From positions 3,182,001 to 3,246,000 of the forward strand of contig NZ_QKWY01000001.1 in assembly GCF_003248355.1 (NCBI RefSeq): 64,000 bases of DNA, given 5' to 3'. This DNA is from Streptomyces sp. AC1-42W. GTDB taxonomy: Bacteria; Actinomycetota; Actinomycetes; Streptomycetales; Streptomycetaceae. The notes under the pieces were generated by a model. That model was not told the DNA's origin, made no database searches, and saw nothing but the letters and a program-made list of their open reading frames with translations. This document shows, in pieces, positions 55,751 to 64,000 of the stretch. Within the stretch, counting starts at the first letter, position 1, and every line of letters starts with the position of its first letter. Both the position numbers and the translations under genes were made by a program.

Positions 55751-56616
55751 ATTGTCCCCGGCGATCGCGCCCGGCCGGGTACGGGGACGTCGGACGGGCA
55801 CGCGGACCCGGACCTTCTTGAGTACGGGGATGAACTGCGGGCCGTCGGCGGCCTGCCCTGCGGTCTGGACGATTGCCGGCGGGCGGCATTTCCGGTCGGC
55901 GGCGAGGTGGACCTTGCTGGTCTGTCCGCCCCTGGGACGTCCGAGGAGGGCGGCCTTCAGGCGGAGTCTGTGCCGCCGTCGGGCACGTCGCCGTTCTTCC
56001 CGCGCGGGATCGGTTTCGGCGTCCTGTCCGCTTTGTACTTCGAGCGGCCCCCTTCGACCTGGCCTTCTCCTCCTCGGCAGCGGCCTTCTCCAAGGCGGTG
56101 AGGACCTCGTCATCAAGGTGCGTCGCGGCCGCGTCGTGGTGGGCCCGGGCAGTGGTGGAGTCCACGCTGACCAGCAACAGGTCCACCTCACCCCGCTTCG
56201 CGGCTTCCGAGATCACGCCTTCCAGCAGGTCCCCGAACACGCCGGCGTCACGCCACTGCCGGAAGCGGTTGCGGACGGTCGACCAGGAGCCGAACTCTTT
56301 CGGCATCTCCCGCCACTGCCCGCCCGTCCTGAACCGCCAGATCACGCCCTCGAACTGCTGCCGCAGCCGCTCGGGGTACGGACCGTACTCGCCGATCGGC
56401 AGGTACGGCTCGATGAACTCCCACTCCGGGCCCGTCAGTTGCAGTCGCGTCACGCATGACGATCTATCGGATCAGGCCCCGCCGCGAAGGCGCATCCCGC
56501 AAATTGATCACGACTCGATACACGCCCTAGATTTATTGATCACGAGCGTTGTTGACACTGGTCTGGTCTTGAACACGGCGAAGACCTCCGGTGTGGTGGG
56601 AGCTGTCTAGGAACAC

Positions 56617-57749
<1,133 letters not shown>

Positions 57750-58142
57750 CTCCAGGTACTGGAACTATCGTCGATCGATGGAAGCGTCACCAGGCATGGC
57801 GGTGCCTCGACCGAGCGGCCGCCGTTTGCGACGAAACAAAACTGGGGGGTTGGTTCTCGTTGAAGAGGCCCTACTGGCAGCCGTATTGGTGGCGGCTGCT
57901 GTTCCGTGAAGGCGGTTCGTCAGAGTGGAAGGCGATGGGTCCCGAGTCTGTCCGTCAGGTTCCGAACGATGCGCTGAAGAACGCGTCCCTCGAGGCGTGG
58001 GCCCACGCCTTGCTGGAGGAGGCGCCGGACGAGCTGGGCGACCTGTGCGGCGACCTACTTCTCGAGTGTTATGAAGAGCCCGCCCCCGCGGAAGGCACTC
58101 GACCCGTCTATTCACGCCGGATACGGCTGCCGGGGTACACGC

Positions 58143-59673
58143 CAACGTCGCTCGCTTAGTTCATGATCGCGTAGAGTCTCGGTCTTGTGCCGAGAGATCA
58201 CATAGTTGGTGAGACGTACCCGGAGCGGGTCCGGATGGGGGTGCTGTCGCGTACGTTCACGCCCGAGCTGGTCGACTTCGTGGTCGATGAGGCGGGGGCG
58301 CGCGAGGAGCGGACCCGGTCGTTGCCGGCCCGGCTGATGGTGTATTTCGTCCTGACGATGTGGCTGTTCAGCGGTGACGGATACGGCCTGGTGCTGCGGG
58401 AGTTGGTGGAGCACTGGCCGCGCCGGGCGCGGGAGGTGTGGCGTCCGGCGCGCACGGGGTCTCTGACAACGGCGCGGGCCCGGCTGGGTGCGGGGCCGCT
58501 GCGACTGCTCTTCGACCGGGTCGCCGGTTGCACCGGCACTGCGGCCACGCCGGGGGCTTTCTGGCGCGGGCTGCGGCTGACCTCCATGGACGGCACACTG
58601 CTGGACGTTCCTGACAGCGAGGCGAACGCTGCCGCCTACACCCGTGCCTCCAACGGAAATCGGCCTGGACCGTACCCGCAGGTGAGGCTCCTCGCGCTGG
58701 TGGAGTGCGGCACGAAGGCGTTGATCGGTGCGGTCTTCGACTCCTTCGCCGTCGGCGAGCGCACCTTGGCCGCCCGCCTCCTGGTGCACCTGCGGGAAGG
58801 CATCCTGTTGATGGCCGACCGGGGCTTTCCAGCCTATGAGCTGTGGCGGGCAGCCGCGGTCACCGGGGCCGAACTCCTGTGGCGGGTCTCGGATTCCTTC
58901 ACCCTGCGGCCGCATGAGGTTCTGGCCGACGGCACCTTCCTCACCCGCCTGAACGGGCCGCGCGGCGCCCGGATCACCGTGCGCGCCGTGGAGTACACCG
59001 TGGTCACCACCACGATCGGCGCGGACGGCGACAGTGAGGAGACCTCGGAGCTGTTCTGCCTGATCACCACGCTCCTGGACCCCGAGGCGGCACCCGCCGC
59101 AGAGCTGGCAGAGCTGTACACCGCCCGCTGGACCAGCGAGACGATCTTCAAGCACATCAAGATCGAACAGCGGGGAGGACGCACCGCGACCCTCCGGTCC
59201 AACAGTCCCGCCATGGTCGAGCAGGAACTGTGGGCCATGCTCTGCGTCTACCAGGCCGTACACGACCTGGCCGTGGACGCCGCCCACCACGCGAACCTCC
59301 CCGTCTCGCACATCAGCTTCAAGAACACCCTCGCCGCCGCCCGACGTTCCGTCGGCGCGGACTTTCCCCCCTCGGCAACTGGCCGCCAGGATCCGTGACA
59401 TCCAGGCCGACCTGACCCGCGAGGCCGTCCGTCCCCGCCCCGGACGTGCCGCACCCCGCGCCACCAAACGCAGCACCACCGGATACCGCACCCTCAAACC
59501 GGACGAGCCCGCCACCACCAAGGTCACCCACACGATCAGCCTCTCGCTCTTCCCCGAAGAACGACGACCACGCAAGCCGCGGGCGAAGCCGAGACCCCTG
59601 CAACTCGCCCCGCAGGAAACGACGTCACCGACACTCAAAGACATGGCGACGGCCATCTAATAGAGCGACGTTG
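58143..59673 (+). mobile_element. IS4-family insertion sequence, copy D
   Basis: 1531 bp with CAACGTCGCTC ends and the 10-bp duplication GGGTACACGC (58133-58142, 59674-59683). Identical to copies A and C as far as can be compared by eye. Confidence 0.95.
58187..59398 (+). CDS. IS4-family transposase, copy D
   Basis: 403 residues in the zero frame; the +1 extension begins after TTTCCCCCCT near 59372 and ends at 59660. Catalytic motifs are as in copy A. Confidence 0.92.
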   Translation: MPRDHIVGETYPERVRMGVLSRTFTPELVDFVVDEAGAREERTRSLPARLMVYFVLTMWLFSGDGYGLVLRELVEHWPRRAREVWRPARTGSLTTARARLGAGPLRLLFDRVAGCTGTAATPGAFWRGLRLTSMDGTLLDVPDSEANAAAYTRASNGNRPGPYPQVRLLALVECGTKALIGAVFDSFAVGERTLAARLLVHLREGILLMADRGFPAYELWRAAAVTGAELLWRVSDSFTLRPHEVLADGTFLTRLNGPRGARITVRAVEYTVVTTTIGADGDSEETSELFCLITTLLDPEAAPAAELAELYTARWTSETIFKHIKIEQRGGRTATLRSNSPAMVEQELWAMLCVYQAVHDLAVDAAHHANLPVSHISFKNTLAAARRSVGADFPPSATGRQDP

Positions 59674-59694
59674 GGGTACACGCCGCGCCCGCGT

Positions 59695-60636
59695 AGATAG
59701 GTGGCACTCATCGTCGCTTCGGGCGGTCGTCCCAGCGGTGGGTGATCCAGGCTTGTCGGATCAGGCTACGGACGGTGATTATCGTGTCTGCGAGGTCGAA
59801 GAAGGCGTTGATGACAGTCGTGCGGCGCTCGTAGCAGCGGGCGAGGCGGTGGAAAGCGTTCTGCCAGGAGTGGGCGCGCTCGACATGCCACCGCCGACCG
59901 GCCTGGATGGGCGCCTTCTCTCCCTTGTGCGCGATGCGGCCGTGCAGGCCGCAGGCGGTGAGCTCGGTGCGGGTCTTGTCCGAGTCATAGCCGGCGTCCA
60001 GGTGGACGGTGATGTCGTCGGGCAGCGGCCCGAGGTCGTCCAGCAGGTCCAGGGTCGGGGCGAGCAGCGGGGAGTCGTGGCGGTTCGCACCGGCCAGGAC
60101 CCTGCCGAGCGGGATTCCGTAACCATCTGTCATGCCCGAGCGTTTCAGGCCCTGTTTCCCGCGGTCGACCGGTGAGCGGCCGGCTGCCTCACCACCGCCG
60201 GGGCTTTGGTGATGGAGCCGTCGATGGCGATCTGGTCAAGCACGAGCCCGACGATCCGGTCGTAGGATTCCAGCGCGATCTGCTTGAGCCGAGCGAACAG
60301 GCCCAGCCAGATCCACTCGTCGCGGCGGTTGCGGATGGTGGTCGCCGAGCAGCTCGTGTCGGCGACCACCTGGTAGGAGCAGCCGAACCGCAGTAGCTGC
60401 AGCAACTTGTCGAACACGATCCGGTCGCTGATGCGGGGCCGGTGGCAACCGAGCGGGTGGGACGGATCGACCGTCGGGTGCTCAGGCAGCAGCACCGCGA
60501 ATTGGTCCCAGAGCGGGTCGGTCAGCCATGATGGCAGCACGGGCATAGGTCCCCCAGTGATCACAGAACGTCACAACTCCATGATTGCGGGTACCTGTGC
60601 CCGCCTCGCTGCCCGGGCACCCCACCCCACCTATCT
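59695..60636 (-). mobile_element. IS5-family insertion sequence, two-frame type
   Basis: AGATAGGTGG at 59695-59704 and its inverse at 60627-60636 bound the element. The AGATAG in each end supplies an in-frame TAG to the gene on either side: the small gene on the left and the resolvase on the right. Confidence 0.75.
59708..60564 (-). CDS. IS5-family transposase, orfA plus orfB by -1 frameshift
   Basis: OrfA (60564-60145) reads VLPSWLTDPLWDQFAVLLPE, SYQVVADTSCSATTIRNRRD and VLDQIAIDGSITKAP (first Asp). OrfB (to 59708) reads MTDGYGIPLGRVLAGANRHD, ITVHLDAGYDSDKTR (second Asp) and RRWHVERAHSWQNAFHRLAR (Glu). The -1 frame near AAAGCCCCGG gives GEAAGRSPVDRGKQGLKRS, joining both parts, as in IS5 elements that use programmed frameshifting. 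No other damage seen. Confidence 0.85.
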
Positions 60637-61695
60637 GCGCAGCCTCTGAGCCGAGTCCGTCGGTGCGGGGCCTGGATCACTGGACGGCCCCGGCATCTGC
60701 GGCACCTCGCTCGTACCGCGAGGCCCGGGAACATCCCCGGCCTTCAGGGCGGCGAAGTCGGCGTGCGCGGTCTCGACGGCTTCGGGGTACGCCTCGCGCT
60801 TGGCGTGCTCGGCGAGCGCCCGGTAGATGCTGGCCACCGAGGGGCTCTGTCCCTTGCGCTTGCCGGTGGGGATGATCAGGTCGGGCCGGATCTGCTCGAC
60901 CGACTCCCCGTTCGCCCGGCGTCGCAGCACGGTGTGGAGCATGTCGTCGGTGATGACCGGCGGCCGGCCGCCGTGCTTGCCCTTGCGGGCCGCGGTGTCG
61001 AGCCCCTCCAGCGTCGACTCGCGGATGTTCTCCCGCTCGGTCTCCGCCATCGCCGCGAAGAACGCGAACAGCAGCTTCCCCGGGCCGGTCGGGTCGTAGA
61101 TGCCGGGCAGGGGCCCGGCGAGCATCTCCAGGACCAGGCCGTGGGCGGTGAGGTGGTCGGCGAGCGCGGTGAGCTCGGCGGCGTCGCGGCCGAGGCGCTT
61201 CATCTCGTAGACGGTGAAGATGACCCGGCAGTGCGGGGCGTGCGCCTTGACCTCCCGCGCCGTCCGCAGCGCCTCCTCGAACTTCGGGCGGACTCGCACT
61301 CGGGTGCTGATCTTCTCGCTGAAGATCTTGTCCCTGGGGATACCGTGTTTGCTCAGGGCGTCGAGCTGGGAGTCGAGTTCCTGCCCGAGGGTCGAGCAGC
61401 GTGCGTACCCGATGCGGATGTCCGCGCTCGGCAGGTCCGGGTCGATCGGTGCCGGCGGCGGGGTGCCCGGGCGCCACGGACGGCCCGGGCCGCGGTCGGC
61501 CGGGGTGGGCACCCGCAGTGCCTTCTTCAGCCGGGGCACCATGGTGAAGCGGCGGGTGTGGTAGGCGGAGGCGACCGCGCCGCCGCGCGAGCGGCAGGGT
61601 GAGCCGGGCTGGGCGTCGCACTTCGGACAGGCGTGCTGTTCGACGTCGTCGGCGTCCGACCGGTCGGTTGGTGAGGGCTGCTGAGGGTCCGTCAT
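60631..61695 (-). CDS. Serine recombinase/resolvase with N-terminal zinc-finger-like segment
   Basis: 354 residues from ATG 61695. The N-terminus has CPKCDAQPGSPCRSRGG, a four-cysteine motif; the resolvase domain has IRIGYARCSTLGQELDSQLD (catalytic Ser), VYEMKRLGRDAAELTALADH and ENIRESTLEGLDTAARKGKH with GGRPP; the end has a Hin-like helix-turn-helix (SPSVASIYRALAEH). It is the only intact member of three related genes in the window. Its stop is provided by the neighbouring IS, so a few C-terminal residues may be lost. No transposase gene of a Tn3-type element is beside it. Confidence 0.85.
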   Translation of the reverse strand: MTDPQQPSPTDRSDADDVEQHACPKCDAQPGSPCRSRGGAVASAYHTRRFTMVPRLKKALRVPTPADRGPGRPWRPGTPPPAPIDPDLPSADIRIGYARCSTLGQELDSQLDALSKHGIPRDKIFSEKISTRVRVRPKFEEALRTAREVKAHAPHCRVIFTVYEMKRLGRDAAELTALADHLTAHGLVLEMLAGPLPGIYDPTGPGKLLFAFFAAMAETERENIRESTLEGLDTAARKGKHGGRPPVITDDMLHTVLRRRANGESVEQIRPDLIIPTGKRKGQSPSVASIYRALAEHAKREAYPEAVETAHADFAALKAGDVPGPRGTSEVPQMPGPSSDPGPAPTDSAQRLRR

Positions 61696-62051
61696 GGGCC
61701 CGGATTTTCGGACAATGCAAGTCTCAGAAGGGGGTCCGACCCGCTTTTGAGCGAGAACGGGTTCCGAGAGCGAATCAGGGTCGGGCGGGGACCTGACGGC
61801 CCGATTCTGATCGTGCTCGCGCAAAGGACCGTTTGTGAGAGTGGTTGCGCGTGCGGCTCAGGCTCTTGCTTCTTGTCGGGAGCGACAGTCATGGTGAGGC
61901 GGCTGGTGTCGCGGTCATGCGGTCGACTGCCGCTTCGCGGTGCCGCACGGGAGGGGGGCCTCGGCCTGACGGCAGGGGCCCCCTCCTGACGGGCATCGGT
62001 GACTTCCGGGTGCTGCTCGGTGGCGTTCCGTCCGGTCCGGCCGGTTGCGTG
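61696..62051. other. Gap upstream of the resolvase, with a terminator
   Basis: No gene is supported in these 356 bp. Repeats of the type GGTCCGACCCG and GGGTCGGGCGGGG at 61729-61778 might be recombination or control sites of the resolvase. A hairpin GGAGGGGGGCC (61950-61960) / GGCCCCCTCC (61977-61986) fits a terminator for the leftward hydrolase gene ending at 62052. Confidence 0.45.
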
Positions 62052-62879
62052 CTACTTCTTCAGGAAGTCCAGCAGGTCCTGATTGAAGCGTTCCTTGTCG
62101 CCCGGTACCAGGGCGATGCCGTGCGAGCCGCCCTTGTAGACCTTGAGTTCGGCGTCGGCGATGAGAGTGGCGGACTTGCGGCCGGTCGCGTCGATCGGGA
62201 CCACTTGGTCGTCGTCGCCGTGGACGACGAGGGTGGGGATGTCGAACTTCTTGAGGTCCTCGTGGAAGTCCGTGGAGCCGAAGGCGTCGACGCAGTCGAC
62301 GCCGCCCTCGATGGTCTGGGTCATGGCCATGTACCAGAAGGCGTCCTTGTTGCCCTGGGTGACCTTGTTGCCGTCGCGGTCGGCGGAGAAGAAGCCGACC
62401 GAGGTGTCCTTCCAGAACTGGGAGCGTTCCTTGACGATCCCGGCCTTGATGTCGTCGAAGACGGACTGCGGGACGCCTTCCGGGTTGTCCGGGCCTTGCA
62501 GCATCAGCGGGGGGATCGCGGAGAGCAGGACCGCGGAGCGGATCCGCCCGGTACCGTGGCGGCCGATGTAGCGGGCCAGTTCCCCGCCGCCCATGGAGTG
62601 GGCCACGAGGGTGACGTCCCGCAGGTCCAGGTCCGTGATCAGGTCGTTCAGGTCGTCGGCGAAGGTGTCGAAGTCGTACCCGTCGTAGACGGGGGTGGAG
62701 CGGCCGTGGCCGCGCCGGTCGTGTGCGATGCCGCGGTAGCCGGCGTCGGCGACCGCCTTGAGCTGGTCCTGCCAGGCGTCGCCGCTGAGCGGCCAGCCGT
62801 GGATGAAGACCACCGGGCGCCCCTGGCCCCAGTCCTTGTAGAAGATCTCGACACCGTCTCGCGTCGTGCAGACCGGCAT
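62052..62879 (-). CDS. Alpha/beta hydrolase, non-heme chloroperoxidase type
   Basis: 275 residues from ATG 62879 with AAAGGA upstream. Catalytic triad: Ser in LVAHSMGGGELARYI, Asp in HGDDDQVVPID, His in GGSHGIALVPGDK; the oxyanion segment is FIHGWPLSGDAW. Members of this group act as esterases and can make peracids that halogenate in vitro. It is 86 bp behind the MarR gene in the same direction and is probably co-transcribed and redox- or substrate-controlled. Confidence 0.9.
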   Translation of the reverse strand: MPVCTTRDGVEIFYKDWGQGRPVVFIHGWPLSGDAWQDQLKAVADAGYRGIAHDRRGHGRSTPVYDGYDFDTFADDLNDLITDLDLRDVTLVAHSMGGGELARYIGRHGTGRIRSAVLLSAIPPLMLQGPDNPEGVPQSVFDDIKAGIVKERSQFWKDTSVGFFSADRDGNKVTQGNKDAFWYMAMTQTIEGGVDCVDAFGSTDFHEDLKKFDIPTLVVHGDDDQVVPIDATGRKSATLIADAELKVYKGGSHGIALVPGDKERFNQDLLDFLKK

Positions 62880-62965
62880 GGCGTGTCCTTTCGCTGCAGG
62901 GAACGGGATCCCCTTTGCGATGATCGCGCCGACCGCGTGCGGACGCGAGTCGCCCGAAGGGCGGG

Positions 62966-63445
62966 CTAATCCGTGGCGGAGCGTGTCCGCCCGAGCCGTT
63001 CGAGGCGCTCGGCGCTCTGGTTGAACTCGGCCAGGAGGGTGACGAACTCGTCGACTCGTTCGCCGCTCCATCCTGCCGTCTCGGCCAGGCGGGCGGTGCC
63101 CGCGCGGCTGACGGCCCGGTCAGCCTCCAGGCGCTCCAGCCCCAGGGCGGTGGGCCGGATCCTGCGGGCCACGCCGCCGGCGGGGTCGGGGATGCGCTCC
63201 ACGAGGCCCTCGCGGAGCATGGCGCTCACCTGGCGGTTGATGGTGGAGGCGTCCGCCTGGAAGGCGTTTGTCAGCTCTTTGAGCGTGAGGCCGTCGCCGG
63301 TCTCCAGGCGGGTGAGCAGGACGTAGGCCGAGCGGTCCAGGCTCTGACCCGCGCGGGGGCCGCGCAGGGCGACGAAGTGCCGCGACAGCAGGGTCACCTC
63401 CCGCTCCATGTCGCTCACCCGGTCTTCCCGCGCCTTCATCGCCAC
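62966..63445 (-). CDS. MarR-family transcriptional regulator
   Basis: 159 residues from GTG 63445 (GAAGGAAC upstream); ATG 63439 is the alternative. The winged helix LTLKELTNAFQADASTINRQ followed by VSAMLREGLVERIPDPAGGV is characteristic. It is divergent from the MFS exporter, and a perfect 35-bp palindrome lies between them, so it most likely represses the exporter and its own operon with the hydrolase. Confidence 0.9.
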   Translation of the reverse strand: MAMKAREDRVSDMEREVTLLSRHFVALRGPRAGQSLDRSAYVLLTRLETGDGLTLKELTNAFQADASTINRQVSAMLREGLVERIPDPAGGVARRIRPTALGLERLEADRAVSRAGTARLAETAGWSGERVDEFVTLLAEFNQSAERLERLGRTRSATD

Positions 63446-63510
63446 CCCGTTCCTTCCCTCTGGTCGACAGCTTCATCATCGCGCGCTCCGCCCGGAGGCA
63501 CCTCATCATT

Positions 63511-63545
63511 ATATGCATCTTACACATGATGTGTAAGATGCATAT
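63511..63545. promoter_or_regulatory. Perfect 35-bp palindrome, MarR operator
   Basis: ATATGCATCTTACACAT, a single G, then the exact inverse. It is AT-rich within GC-rich DNA and lies 66 bp from the MarR start and 62 bp from the exporter start. TAAGAT inside the right arm could be a -10 element of the exporter promoter, so bound MarR would block it. Confidence 0.85.
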
Positions 63546-63606
63546 GTGGCGCGGTTCGCGTCCGCAACGCCTCACAGGCGTTCGTCCGACCGAGGAGCAG
63601 AGTCCG

Positions 63607-64000
63607 TTGTCAGCCAAGTCCATCCGCACCGCGGGACCGGGAGCGGTCACCGCGGTGATCGCGATGAGCGGCGTCGTGGTGTCGCTCATGCAGACCCTCG
63701 TCGTGCCGATCATCCCGAAGCTGCCCCAGCTGCTGGACACAGGACCGTCCAACGCGTCCTGGGTGATCACCGCCACCCTTCTCGCCGCGGCCGTGATCAC
63801 CCCCATCGCGGGGCGTCTGGGGGACATGTACGGCAAGCGCAGGATTCTCATCGCGAGCCTGCTCTCGCTCATCGCCGGTTCCGTGATCTGCGCCGTGTCC
63901 GACAGCCTGGTCCCGGTGATCGCGGGGCGGGTGCTGCAGGGGCTGGCCACCGGTGTCATCCCGGTCGGCATCAGCATCCTGCGTGACGAACTGCCCGCCG
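63607..64000 (+). CDS. MFS drug exporter (DHA2 type), C-terminus outside window
   Basis: 131 residues from TTG 63607 with GAGGAG nine bases upstream. Helices 1-4 are present: VTAVIAMSGVVVSLMQTLVV, WVITATLLAAAVITPIAGRL, motif A GRLGDMYGKRRI and IAGRVLQGLATGVIPVGISI. This start fits 14-helix DHA2 exporters of the EmrB/QacA group. It is under likely MarR control. Confidence 0.88.
   Translation, partial: MSAKSIRTAGPGAVTAVIAMSGVVVSLMQTLVVPIIPKLPQLLDTGPSNASWVITATLLAAAVITPIAGRLGDMYGKRRILIASLLSLIAGSVICAVSDSLVPVIAGRVLQGLATGVIPVGISILRDELPA

Larger units (their letters stand above)
54557..56453 (-). pseudogene. IS4811-like transposase split by an IS insertion
   Basis: The N-terminal part starts at ATG 56453: TRLQLTGPEWEFIEPYLPIG, RFRTGGQWREMPKEFGSWST, VDSTTARAHHDAAATHLDDE. 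It moves to another frame near 55990 (GRPRGGQTSKVHLAADRKCR, then PQFIPVLKKVRVRVP), as in IS5 elements with orfA/orfB. The C-terminal part resumes left of the inserted IS with HDTDLYKERNTAARLINKLK and GLHLRASMIWIKDL, ending at 54557. The inserted IS duplicated ATT at 54863-54865 and 55751-55753. Confidence 0.8.
54002..56525 (-). mobile_element. IS5-family element (IS4811-like) with HEAT passenger, interrupted by a second IS
   Basis: Inverted ends about 24 bp long with three mismatches: GTATCGAGTCCTGATCAAT after 54002 and the inverse of GTATCGAGTCGTGATCAAT before 56525. Inside are a HEAT-like gene on the plus strand and a transposase on the minus strand, itself split by the IS at 54866-55750. 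I could not see a clear target duplication, so the ends are likely but not certain. Its left side is inserted in a resolvase gene. Confidence 0.6.
57860..59700 (+). pseudogene. Small hypothetical gene split near its end by IS4 copy D
   Basis: From TTG 57860 the frame reads KRPYWQPYWWRLLFREGGSS and so on, reaching RRIRLPGYTP at the insertion point 58142. Removing the IS and one copy of GGGTACACGC restores LPGYTPRPRR and a stop at 59698-59700. The intact product would be about 98 residues with no recognised family. The last AGATAG bases come from the next IS (59695-60636), so even this end may be secondary. A TTGACA at 57743-57748 is a candidate promoter element. Confidence 0.55.

Noticed and set aside
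61729..61778. Tn3-type terminal repeat upstream of the intact resolvase
   Set aside because: No TnpA gene and no second matching end in the window; the repeats are too irregular.

Overview
The DNA is high-GC throughout, with strong third-position G/C bias, GTG and TTG starts, and gene families typical of Streptomyces or a close relative: DUF5999, DUF6879 and DUF3037 proteins, a regulator/ATP-binding pair, a GH15 hydrolase and IS types common in that genus. One stretch (about 17.0-29.9 kb) looks like conserved chromosome. Both sides of it are accessory DNA packed with insertion sequences, broken genes and nested insertions, as in a chromosome arm, a genomic island or a large plasmid.

Region by region. 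0-4.6 kb: GH15 hydrolase with an overlapping DUF5999 gene, a P-loop kinase, an ATPase of the anti-sigma type and a divergent XRE/TPR regulator. 4.6-15.1 kb: an IS1634-family element, a phosphotransferase, a DUF6879 remnant, an unknown 444-residue protein, an IS5-type element with TA duplication, an IS630 element, and an IS4-family element inserted in the end of an IS1380 element. 15.3-16.9 kb: excisionase-like protein and tyrosine integrase, marking an island edge. 17.0-29.9 kb: HipA-like kinase with DUF3037 partner, two SDR reductases, an oligopeptide-type binding lipoprotein, uracil-DNA glycosylase, a TetR/FAD-monooxygenase pair with a twin operator, a Gfo/Idh oxidoreductase, apolipoprotein N-acyltransferase, a universal stress protein, and the last codons of uppP, which is cut off at 29,920.

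29.9-37.8 kb: wreckage and defence-type genes, including an internally deleted ATPase, a 2OG-Fe(II) oxygenase, a degenerate primase-helicase of the TOTE conflict type with an Lsr2-like tail, an IS982 fragment and a Uma2 nuclease-like protein. 38.0-44.0 kb: a probable small operon of MFS exporter, glutamine-dependent asparagine synthetase, GatC-like and GatA-like amidase, with a 162-bp MITE immediately upstream of the synthetase ribosome binding site.

44.0-61.7 kb is a set of nested elements. An IS end holds a group II intron remnant; the intron maturase is split by a composite transposon made of two inverted IS4-family copies around an AT-richer cargo gene, with a 10-bp target duplication. 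Around and beyond it lie three resolvase relatives (two broken), a secreted SGNH hydrolase, two IS5-type elements that appear to carry passenger genes, an IS3 remnant, a fourth IS4 copy inside a small gene, and an IS5 element whose ends supply stop codons to both neighbours. 62.0-64.0 kb: a chloroperoxidase-like hydrolase and MarR regulator divergent from an MFS exporter across a perfect 35-bp palindrome.

The four 1531-bp IS4-family copies are nearly identical, so this element moved recently. All four need a +1 frameshift at the same site to make a full-length transposase.
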